64,000 nucleotides of DNA, taken from assembly GCA_033064195.1 (NCBI GenBank), contig JARBJD010000188.1, forward strand, positions 1 through 64,000. Reading direction: 5' to 3'. This stretch comes from Blattamonas nauphoetae (taxonomy: Eukaryota > Preaxostyla > Oxymonadida). The notes under the pieces were generated by a model. The model was not told the origin of the DNA, ran no database searches, and saw only the letters and a list, made by a program, of their open reading frames with translations. The translations under genes and the position numbers were made by a program. Shown in pieces: positions 54,505 through 64,000 of this stretch (within the stretch, counting starts at the first letter, position 1; each line of letters begins with the position of its first letter).

Positions 54505-57281
54505 GCTGTACCAAAGTGTCATGTCATCTGATCAAGACCCTTCATTTTTTCTTTTTGTTCGATTTAATCATCAATCCATCTTTTCCCACTCTTATCATTC
54601 AAAATCGTTTGTCTTTTTCAAAAGAGATGTGATGAAGTGATAAAAATAACAGTTGGTTTGATATAAAGCTCGGAATACAAAAATTACGGTGTACCAATGT
54701 TGTCTGTCACTGGGTATACGTGTAGAGTATCGATTGTTGGTTCCCAGTTCCCACTGAACGCTCCTGGATCGATCAGGGAGCTCTGTTCTTCTTCGATGAA
54801 GGTATCAGCATCGGGCGAATCATGTTGAATAGAAGGAGCGAAGCCATATGACGAACCTCGTCCGCAACGGACTAGCTGCACAAAATACATTTCTGGATGT
54901 ATGCATCCTTCATGATTGAATGTTTCAGGATCTTGAGAGGTGTATCATTGACGGTTTGTTGATCCTAGGTCTGCTCTTGTTCTCATTTTCATTCTTGTCG
55001 ACCAATCCACATTCTCCGCTTCTTGTGAGAACAACCGGTGAAAGGTCTGTTTCAAGTCGTCTTGGTTCAATCACATAGCATCATTGCTCCAGAACCAACA
55101 AGAAAGTACTTTCGCTCTTCGTTCTTTCATCGAATCAAGTTCGACTTATTTGTCTTAATGCAACATCTGCTCGTCGACTTCTTAGTCTCTGTGTCCCTCT
55201 TAACCTGGCAGAACTAAAGCCGGACTTGCAGACTTCTGTGGGTGCGTTGGCGGTTAACCTCCCAAATCTGTTCGAGTCCGAAGGGGCTTCACCGTTGTGT
55301 GTGAGCCAGAGGAGACGAGGTCTGTGCCTCGTGCGGGCTGTCGGACTGAAAAATGTCTTTATCAGTTTCCTTACGATTCTCTCAAGTGAGTGGGAGTGTC
55401 CTGGGACAAAGCTAAACGTGAGCACTTTGAATCTTGGATTCGATTCCGGAAATAAGCCGACCTGCTTGATGTGTTCGTTCTTTGTCTGTCTTTGCAGGAC
55501 CCTCATGCCACTTCCTATCTATACAGGTGAGGGGATGTGACTAACATCGAGTTCAGTGAACAGACTGCCTTCTGAGGACCCACCGAAGGCAGACTTCCGA
55601 TTCCAATAGAGATCTTGTATCCGCTTTTAGTGATGATCACCAATCGATAGGACGATGAGTAAAAACCCTGGATAGACAAGTCGAGTGGCTCACAGTGAAT
55701 ATGAGAAGGGAAGTAGCAATTGTTTGTCAATAAAACGTGGGGTAGCTGCAGGAAATGTCAGGGAATATCAATGCTCAGATAGACCTGTAATCGTCTGGAT
55801 CTGAGTCATAAGTGCGATCATCCAACCTTTCAGTCCAAAAATAGAAACACGTCGTCCCTCTCCTTCCACACAGGCTACTCCACAACGTCAGCGCTGAGAT
55901 AGGTCCTTTTCACTTGCGTCTCGGCTCTTTTCCAAGAAGTGCGAATGTTGACAATCATTGTTTTTGTGGAATTAATGTCGGAGCCCAACTTTGGGTGATT
56001 CTGACGAGTGCGGGTTGGCTCAATTTTTGGGATTGGAAGTTGTGTGTTTTCACTTCGCTCTGCGACTGGTCGTGTGAAAGGACACCACCAAAGCCAACTA
56101 ATGATGATTCCAAGCTATTTTGAGGGCCTTTCTCGAACATTTGCCTCGATAGCATGAGTTTCAGAATCTATGATCCGTTCTTCATTTCTTCGTTTCAGAA
56201 GTGCTAAATGTCAGCTTCTTGTTGATTATCCCGTTCCTGGGAAGGGTTTCGTAATACATGCTGATTTCACAGTCAAAATCCATCAGGCCAGGACATGTGG
56301 AGCGAGGTCTCTCAGATAGTAGGAAATGAATCCGCCAGATGTTCAACAACGGTGGTTGGATTGTTAGGTCTTCACTATTTTATTCATCAAGTCCCTTCAT
56401 TGTCGACCCGCACTGTGCTGTAAGGTGTAATGGTTGATCCAGGATTGGACCTCTTCATTGGACTCCCTCCGTTATTAAACCAATCAATGATGGGCTTTCC
56501 GATCACTTTGTAGCATAATCTGGATGTTTTTGAATCTTGTGTCCGTCCGGAGGAGTCATCGGTGCACTTTCTCTTGATTGCTTTCCATCATCCGAGATGA
56601 GCCGTGTAGTGATTTAGTAGGATATCAACAATCAGCTCTATGATGGTGGCACTATCTTGAGTGCTGAGAAAAGTCGTTGCCCTCCTTCTGCCCGTCGGCT
56701 AGGGGCGCGAAGGTGTGAGCGCAATTGATGAGGGTTTGAACAGTATCATCGAATTTAGATTCCAAGAATGGTAAGGATGTTGAAAATCTCATCCTCTGTG
56801 ATTGTCTGGATCCTTGAGACAATACTTCGTTTGGAAGAGGATAGAAATTAACTTCTTGATGTTCATCGACACGATGCGTTGTGTGAATCAATTCGCTTCG
56901 AAATAGTGTAAACCAAAATGGATTTGAAGATTGTCGATAAATTTATCCTCCTCGTCGTCCATATTGCAGATCGGAATTGTGGACCTCGAAAGAAGGCGAG
57001 ATCCTCTTCTCGCTCACCGTCACGTTTGCTGTACTGTGTACCCTCTTGATGGAGAAGTTCTCATTGGTCTTGCTTGGTACCCCTATCTTGAGTGGGTATT
57101 CTTCGAATATAAGGTGGTAATGCCAGTAGAAGAGATTTAAATGGACCAAATGTTTTTGAGACCGAAGAAAATGACCAAGTGACGAAATAGTGTGTTGGCT
57201 TGTTCAGCGAGAAAAGAGAAGAGATTAATGGAAAATAGTTTCGTTAAATGCGACGAGGAGGTCCATTTCTCCAATTGAATA
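54505..57281. other. Unassigned, decayed sequence
   Basis: Short minus-strand frames of ordinary protein composition occur (for example near 54,890: SPDADTFIEEEQSSLIDPGAFSG; near 56,890: EVNFYPLPNEVLSQGSRQ; near 57,149: LFYWHYHLIFEEYPLKIGV). They do not join into a recognisable family. It may be an old transposon or host gene on the minus strand. A local inverted repeat CTGCCTTC...GAAGGCAG is at 55,566-55,592. Confidence 0.35.
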
Positions 57282-58637
57282 TAGTGCGTCAAAAACCCGG
57301 TCTTTGTCAGAAACCCGGACTTTTTTCTCCAAGATCGATCCCACAGACAACATTTCTCCGAACCCAAAATTTTTTGAGTCCCACTTTTTTTTTCGAAATG
57401 TTTGTCTCGACTCCAACTATCCATCGAGGTAGAAATCGAACCTCCTATTTAGGATCCCAGGACGGAGGTGCCTATTTAGGCACTTTTTTTGGCCCATTTT
57501 TTTGGCTCCAAAATAGGAGGTCCTTAACATTTAAGCTTGGAGGAGAAAAAATTGATGATCACATTTCTCCACGCCCGTTCAAAATTTTTCTTTCTCGTTT
57601 CATTTCTGGTGGTTTGGGATGGTTTTCTCTCGAAATGACAATTTTTTGAAAAATGAAATATCCTGGGGGGACCTGGGTGAAAATTTAGGGTCAAAAACTG
57701 AGTTCCCTGTATTATAAGCTTAGGATCATGAAAACTTGTTTTGATCATATCTCCACAACCAGACATAGTTTCGACATGAGGTTTTCACCAATATGGATGT
57801 TTTGGTGGATTATATTTTTTTCTGAAATTTTTGAAAAAACTCCCCCTGCGGCAGTTGAGATAATTTTGTGGGTTTTTGACCTGGGGGCGCAAGCATAGCT
57901 GTCACTTGACTTGGGATGATGTACCCGTCTCCAAATTGCGTTATATTGGTGCAGACACAATCAGAATCGAATCCAAATGATCAAATTTGATAGAATCGTG
58001 CTTGGAGGGAGATGAGTTGGGGGGGATTCTGAGAAAAGCTCGAAAAATGTCAAAAACGCCAAAATAGGAGGTCATCGAAAAGTCTCAAAAAAATCATAAA
58101 AATACACTATCCACCAAAACATCCATATTGGTGAAAACCTCATGTCGAAACTATGTCTGGTTGTGGAGATATGATCAAAACAAGTTTTCATGATCCTAAG
58201 CTTATAATACAGGGAACTCAGTTTTTGACCCTAAATTTTCACCCAGGTCCCCCCAGGATATTTCATTTTTCAAAAAATTGTCATTTCGAGAGAAAACCAT
58301 CCCAAACCACCAGAAATGAAACGAGAAAGAAAAATTTTGAACGGGCGTGGAGAAATGTGATCATCAATTTTTTCTCCTCCAAGCTTAAATGTTAAGGACC
58401 TCCTATTTTGGAGCCAAAAAAATGGGCCAAAAAAAGTGCCTACATAGGCACCTCCGTCCTGGGATCCTAAATAGGAGGTTCGATTTCTACCTCGATGGAT
58501 AGTTGGAGTCGAGACAAACATTTCGAAAAAAAAAGTGGGACTCAAAAAATTTTGGGTTCGGAGAAATGTTGTCTGTGGGATCGATCTTGGAAAAAAAGTC
58601 CGGGTTTTTGACAGGGATCCGGGTTTTTGAGGCACTA
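57282..58637. mobile_element. Palindromic MITE, 1.36 kb, TA duplication
   Basis: Two arms of about 530 bp mirror each other almost exactly around a ~290-bp centre. The ends read TAGTGCGTCAAAAACCCGG and, inverted, TAGTGCCTCAAAAACCCGG, with TA on each side (57,280-57,281 and 58,638-58,639). The arms hold smaller palindromes such as GTGCCTATTTAGGCAC. Minus and plus frames in the arms are identical by symmetry and have no family signature. Diverged relatives of the arm are at 22,755-22,870 and 23,580-23,690. Confidence 0.85.
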
Positions 58638-58639
58638 TA

Positions 58640-58722
58640 TTGTGATCAGGTCAGCCCCTAATATCATTTCAGGGTTCTCGCTGTGTTGAGGAGCCCTCGT
58701 TTGGGCTTGGAGTGACCAGGGG
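58640..58722 (-). repeat. Boundary repeat, right copy
   Basis: Reverse complement of 40,878-40,945 with few changes, extended by GAGGAGCCCTCGTTTGGGCT and then TGGAGTGACCAGGGGGAAC, which matches 41,197-41,240 inverted. The coding sequence of the coiled-coil gene resumes directly after it. Confidence 0.75.
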
Positions 58723-59640
58723 GAACTCCTGCGAAGCGCGTCAGATACGATTCACAAGAAAGAAGCACTGATCATCGAGAAGGATGCTGCGATCAGACAG
58801 AAAGACAGTGCGATCGGCACACTCACTCAACAGGCAGAAGAGAGAAGCACGACACTCCGAAAGACAGAAGAGACACTGCGACAAGCGAACGAGACGATTC
58901 GGATCAAAGAGGAACAGAACAAGGAGAAGGACAAACAGCTTCAAATGAAGGACGAGACGATTGCTGAGCTGACAACGAAGCTGGGAGAGTTTGTGGCGAT
59001 GGAGAAGAGGCTGAACGACAAGCTGAGCACAACGCACTCGAAAGTGGTGGCAGTGGAGGCACAGGTGACAGAAGCAGCGAAGGATGTGAAGTGGATTGGA
59101 GGGAGTGTTTGTCCCCGACATGAGATCACAGTTTGGGATCCAACACACTTTCGGAAGGAAGGACGACGAATCACAAGTCTCTTGAATGACTACAAAACGT
59201 GTTTCTCGGACGAGATCACGCGAGGAGTGTGGAGATTGTCAATTCGATGCGACAAATATGATTGGCACAGTTTCTTTCTTTTCTTTCATCTTTCCAGGAT
59301 TGGGTGTGATCGACTCGTCCAAACTCGAACAATCCAAAACAAGCGACCTAATCTCTCCATCGTGGTCTTCTGTGTTCTATTTGAACTATGGATCTGTTCA
59401 TCAAAATGGAAAGAAAATCGCAGACAAAAATCAAAAACCGGAAGACAACTCAGTTGTGACGATGGAATTGGACATGAACAGACACACCCTCGTTCTGTTT
59501 GTGGACGACCAGAGACAACCACACTCACTCGCCAACATCCCGCAGAACGTCAGATTCGCTTTGTTCATCTATCACAAAGACCGATATGCTGACATTCTGA
59601 GTTTCGATGAGGTTTCTGCTCCGAAGTATTTGTTCTCATT
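58723..59640 (+). pseudogene. Coiled-coil/SPRY gene, 3' half
   Basis: The frame resumes ELLRSASDTIHKKEALIIEK and runs as a heptad-rich coiled coil (IRQKDSAIGTLTQQAEERST, EEQNKEKDKQLQMKDETIAEL) to about 59,080. A SPRY-like domain follows: RGVWRLSIRCDKYD, GLGVIDSSKLEQS, GSVHQNGKKIADKN, VTMELDMNRHTLVLFVDDQRQP, NVRFALFIYHKDRYADILSF. A frame change near 59,275 falls in a pyrimidine tract ending TTTCCAG and could be a tiny intron of about 28 bases. SPRY domains mediate protein binding; the partner is unknown. The 5' half is at 39,880-40,921. Confidence 0.6.
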
Positions 59641-60029
59641 CTTCTCATTTCATTCACGACTCTTGTTTCAACTTGTCTGTCGAAGTGTTCAATTGATCGA
59701 CACAGATTGGTTTCCTTTCTTCCAAACTGACTTCGTGATTGTCGCGACTGTCGTTCTTCTTGAAGAGGTTGATGTCCTCGATCACTTGTGGCCCACCAAG
59801 TCAACACTTGCCGGCTGATGTTTGCAGATGAAGTCTTTTCGTTCGTCGCTTCAACTCTCCTAACTGACGAAGAAGGGTCTCCAAATGGGTTTCATTGTCT
59901 CGAAAGAATTTCTCTTCATCGATTTTTCAAGTATGTTCTTATTTCATTCATCACAACTCGAACAGAACAAACTATGGGTTCGTTTACTCTCGATCACTTC
60001 ATATTCGCCATTCGAAAATCGTTCAACTT
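59641..60029. other. Spacer between host genes
   Basis: No supported gene. Low-similarity frames continue from the SPRY gene, and AT-rich sequence leads to the next start. Confidence 0.4.
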
Positions 60030-63000
60030 ATGATGATCATCTTGCTAACACTATTCCACATTCTCCACTCAATGGACGCTGCTTGCCGGGATTTCAGAAC
60101 CGTATTTACTGAACAATCGAACCGAAACTGGAATGCCTCAAACTCTGAAAAAACTGTGATACTGTTTGAATCAGGATGGTTTTGGACAGAATCATTTGGG
60201 ATAGTGTCGGCACGGATGCAATTGCGCGGAAACATGACCCGAATATCTGGGACTGAAGGAATCTTCAAAACCATCAATCACAGATCTCAACAACAACACT
60301 GTTCATCATGCAATCAGGACACATTCTCCCAAATTGTGGTTGCTTGATGTGCAGAACAGTTTCCTGTGGATGATATCGTGGTGTCTGGATGTGGAACAGG
60401 CTGGATGGTCGGCGTGTCTGCTTTCGTCGTCTGATTTGACAATCGAGGAAAGCGATGTGTTTTCGAACATGGAATGCTCGCCATTCATTGTGAGATGTGA
60501 TTTGGATGGACATGGATGCCAAATCCAGATTGTCCGAAGCTCTCACAAATCGAGATCGAATCTGGTTCTTCCGCTCGTGGGCACGTATCAAAACGCACGT
60601 GGGATTGATGGTGAAACACAAACGATGAATAACGAGACAACAAACGACGCATCACGTCAACGCCTTTCCTTTTATAGAGTTGGACTTTAGATGAACTACC
60701 AGCACTTTCCACGAGGCATTAATCCTCTTTTCACGTTCCAATCTCATCACGTGTTTAACTGTGGGACGACTGTGAACATGAATCTCCTCGACAGCACTCT
60801 TGTGAATGTGACCTCCACGTCTTCTGATCTCTCACCTTTCAAGCAGCAGTTTGGGAGTGATGTTTATCAGCGAGTGGTTGGAAGTCGTGTGTCGTGTTGC
60901 ACGAACCACGACAGCGGGACAGGAATGATGTCGCCGAACTTAGGAGGGAATGTTATGTGTATGAACACCTCGTTCTCGTCGTGCATCCACTCATGAATCG
61001 ATGACTTGGAATTCTCATTGAAAAACCGAACCCAAATACACATTGGTCGTCTGAACAACGTATCATCAGATGTAACCTCTGTCACCTTCACTCTCTGCAC
61101 ATTCAACGAGATGGCAGCCACTGGTTCCGGACGAGCAGTAATCTTCTTCCGCGAGACTTCCTCGTCACTCGCCGTTCAGACGTGCCTCTTCCACCGACGC
61201 GTCTGCACAGCGGATAGTGACGATGGGGAGCACTTGACTTGCGATGCGGCTCTTCAACGACACGACCATTCTCTGCCTCAGACTCCTCTTTCACGGACTG
61301 TTCTCCGCTCTTCGCGAGGACTCATTCAACTGTGGAGGGAGTCTCTCTGTGGACAATGCATCCTCAACGGTGATCGATCTCCTTCATTCAGTCGACTCAA
61401 GTTCAGGCACTCGCCTATCCTCAGATCTCTATCACCTCTGCCCCCATCACAATCGATCGCTGCACATTCTCGAAATACACTTTGACAGACTCCGCTCTGA
61501 TCCAACACACAGGGTCCATTCTGTCTGTCTCCGGAGGGTCATTCAAAGGAATCTCACGACGCCAAGGCGAAAGCGCAGTTCTCGCCTCAACCTTCACCGA
61601 CGGAATGGAGCTGCATGTGGATGGCGTCACCCTCGACACCCTCGCCTCAGAGACTGGTCTGGCAGACGGTCTCCTCATCTCCTTCCTCGCTCTCGCCAGC
61701 CCTTCCCACTCGACGCCATTCTCCCTCACCAACTTGATCTTCAAACAGTCTTCCTCATCAAACACTGACTCTTCCCACTTCGTCACCATCGTCGGCAACG
61801 ACTTCTCTTCGTGGATCGCCACAGAGAATCGTCGCTTTGCTGGCTCGTACGAGTCCCTCGCATCCGGCAGCTGGCTGTGGAGTGTGGACGAGGAGACTGG
61901 ACTCAGCGGATCCGTCGTGTTCTGTCTGAAAGAAGGATCAGGCCCTGTGGGAGTGTCCGACACTGGCTATGCCATCTCCAAATGTGGATTCTTCTCAGTC
62001 TGGTGCAAAGGACTCGAATATGGACTTGCAGTCGCAGACGCGAAACACCAAATCCAGATCGACATTCACGACACAGTCACTGTGGACACACTGATCGACC
62101 TGAACGAAGAGTCTCGAATTTGCCGGAAGGGGAGCAGTTCTGTGATTGTGCTGACGCAGAAGGGATGGTTCGTGATCGACAGCGGAGTGGAGGTGATCTT
62201 TGATGGGATGACACTGGAAGTGGTTGGGAATGCTGACCGATCGGCGTTGGAAGTGCTGGATGGACATGTCCGTTTGAACAATGCACGTGTCGTGGTCAAC
62301 ACCGAATCCACTCTGTTCTTCGACAGCGCTTCTCATCTGACACTCGAATCAGTCGTCGTCGACACACTCAACACTCCTCATTTCATCACTGCCGATTGGT
62401 AGAGTGTGGTTGTGGTGTCTGACTGCGTGTTGGATGGGAAGGGAACGTCGCTTGCTTCACAACACGCGATCGACGTCTCTCAGAGCACACTCACGATGAA
62501 CGCCACAACCATCCAGAACATCAGCTCAGCAGATGGGGAATCGTCGAATGCTGTCGTCCTCCACGACGCAGCAGGTGCCTTCACTCGCTGCACATTCGCG
62601 TCGCTCTCAAGCTCGGCAGTCGGAGGAGCAGTTCACGCTGCGCTCTCCTCGTCCACCTCGCTCACAATCACATCCTGCTCGTTCGGATCGTGTTGGCCGG
62701 AAGGGAACGGAGGCAGTGTGTCTGTTGTTGTTGATCTTGTTGCTGGCGGTGAACTGGCCATCAGCGCCTCCAACTTCACGTCGTCCTCTTCGCAGCAGAA
62801 TGGAGGCGCGCTGTTCGTCGATCTGTCGTCGCTCGGAGCAGGTTCGTCCCGCCTGACCTCGCTGACCTTCGCGTCGTCGTGCAGGTGTTCTGGGGATGGG
62901 AAGTGGGTGTTCTTGAAAGGGCGAGATTTTGGGAGTCTGGTGACGAAGGAGAGGTTGGAAGGGCCGTTCGACTGGCTCAGCCTTCGCTCGGACGCTGACA

Positions 63001-64000
63001 AGTTGTGGGGACTCGACTTGGCGGAAGATGCGAGCTCTCCTCGCCACTCCATCTTGCTCCTCCACTTCCTTCTCGGCAGAGCCTCCCGAACTGCCGATTC
63101 GACTGTGTTTGTTGGGCAGAGTGGGGAGGACAATTTGGGGTGTGGAGGAACAGCTGACACGCGATGCGGAACAGTCGAGTGGAGTGCGAAAGAGGCAGCT
63201 GGAAGTGTTGTCGACATCGTCGTCGTGTCGTCTGGCCTTCTCTCCTCGCCCATCGTCCTTTCGAACGCGGATGTCCAGATTGCACCCGACTTGGGTCGAT
63301 ACTGCCCATTTGCTGTCTCCCTCGACAATCCCTCTTCTGCCCCAACATCGATGATCAGCGTGGGGAGGAACTCGGTTCTGTTGTTGTGTTCTCTTTCGAT
63401 GTCGTTCTCCCTCGCTGCATCCATCGACAGCGTCGTCATTTCGTCTTCTGGTGTTGTGAATGTTGATTTGTGTCGGATTCAGAAGACAACGCTCTCGCAG
63501 CCTTTCTTGGTGTCCACCCACTCCTCACACACCATCTCCAACACCTCCTTCCTCTCTTCCACTTTCACGTCTTCTGCCTTCGTCCTCTCCGCCTGCCACT
63601 CTCTCTCCATCGAAACCACAACCGTCTCCAACAACACTTTCGAATCCTCGCTTCTTGTTGGCTCGTCATCGCGGATCTCCATTCTTGATTTGAGAGTCTC
63701 AAACAACACACTCAAACAGAACTCGTCTCTCTTTCCATTGTCCATCATTCCCAAAACAACTTCAGCAGACACCCCATCCATCCACATCTCATCGTCTTCG
63801 TTCTCCTCCTCTCCCACCACCCCAACCCCGCTGTTCGTCTCTGTCGCGTCAGACTGCGCTTTGAATGTGGTTGTCGTGAATTCCACGTTCTCCCACTCCT
63901 CCAGCAGCCAGAACAGGACACCAGCTGTTGTTGTGAAGTGGACTCCGAGGCAGCCTCTTCTTCTGCGGCGAAGGGTTGTTTGAGAGGATTGCTTTGTGGC
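60030..64000 (+). pseudogene. Large host beta-helix surface protein, runs off the window, broken
   Basis: I chose the double Met at 60,030 (MMIILLTLFHILHSMDA), a signal peptide. The body has many right-handed beta-helix rungs: DLTIEESDVFSNMECSPFIV, NNVSSDVTSVTFTLCTFNEM, ILSVSGGSFKGIS, HLTLESVVVDTL, GAFTRCTFASLSSSAVGGAV, LTITSCSFGSCWPEGNGGSV, ISASNFTSSSSQQNGGALFV, ISNTSFLSSTFTSSAF. A conserved segment KWVFLKGRDFGSLVTKERLEG followed by LWGLDL recurs in this protein type (compare VYVIAKDLSEVIVASRWAGSF...LWGMDS near 46,500 minus). Stops near 60,347, 60,994 and 62,400 and frame changes near 61,190-61,480 and 63,930 indicate a pseudogene, though the last 520 codons are open. GC is higher than in the Polinton. 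Confidence 0.7.

Noticed and set aside
57248-58635. Two identical ~120-residue proteins in opposite directions
   Set aside because: They are the two arms of a palindromic MITE read outward and inward; no family signature or start context.
28900-62410. UAA/UAG as glutamine codons (some stops fall where Gln would fit, e.g. near 28,943, 36,715, 37,207, 62,400)
   Set aside because: UGA stops and frame changes interrupt the same kinds of genes, and the longest open frames (hAT transposase, last 330 codons of the armadillo-like gene) contain no in-frame UAA or UAG. Ordinary decay under the standard code explains it.
1-64000. Bacterial origin of the window
   Set aside because: Introns with pyrimidine-rich 3' ends, Polinton, Tc1/hAT transposons and eukaryote-type host genes rule it out; no operons with ribosome binding sites are seen.

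Overview
The window looks like nuclear DNA of a flagellate protist, most likely an oxymonad of the Preaxostyla (Blattamonas or Monocercomonoides type). This is an inference. It rests on decayed members of families I associate with those genomes: secreted right-handed beta-helix proteins with a membrane segment and a kinase-like tail, armadillo/HEAT-repeat proteins, and armadillo-coiled-coil-SPRY proteins. It also rests on spliceosomal-type introns and a Polinton of about 16.5 kb. Long frames without UAA, UAG or UGA fit the standard genetic code. Almost no host gene here is whole; this is a repeat-rich, pseudogene-rich region, such as a subtelomere or TE island.

1-20.9 kb: a Polinton/Maverick (about 4,376-20,860) with long terminal inverted repeats. 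It carries a protein-primed family B DNA polymerase, a block of small structural-type genes and a fibre-like protein with a peptidase S74 chaperone domain. The left part of a second, nearly identical Polinton lies head to head with it (1-2,808), so the first 7.2 kb is a huge palindrome. Its centre is two mirrored halves of a Tc1-like transposon around an inverted piece of the polymerase gene. About 5 kb between the polymerase and the structural genes is not Polinton: it holds a Tc1-like end, a decayed armadillo/SPRY host gene with a hAT MITE in it, and a pogo-like transposase relic. A 763-bp foldback MITE sits in the right terminal repeat, with a TA duplication and a matching empty site in the left repeat.

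20.9-27.1 kb: a transposon graveyard (Tc1/pogo-like pieces) and a nearly whole hAT transposase on the minus strand with one recognisable element end.

27.1-40.9 kb: decayed host genes: beta-helix/TM/kinase-like (minus), armadillo/HEAT-like (plus), beta-helix (plus), and the first half of an armadillo-coiled-coil gene. Among them is a 3.46-kb element with hAT-type ends and a perfect 8-bp target duplication; it holds a host gene fragment and no visible transposase (Pack-TYPE-like).

40.9-58.7 kb: this stretch separates the two halves of a coiled-coil/SPRY gene (second half from 58,723) and is bounded by inverted copies of one short repeat. It contains a USP-like gene split by a 324-bp hAT MITE, a beta-helix pseudogene (minus), a DD34E Tc1 transposase split by a 4.33-kb element with perfect 21-bp inverted ends and an 8-bp duplication, a foldback MITE and a 1.36-kb palindromic MITE.

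58.7-64 kb: the coiled-coil/SPRY 3' half and a large beta-helix gene that runs off the window.

The common thread is DNA transposons (hAT, Tc1/pogo, foldback MITEs) nesting in host genes, in the Polinton and in one another. Several target duplications are perfect, so the pre-insertion sites can be read directly.
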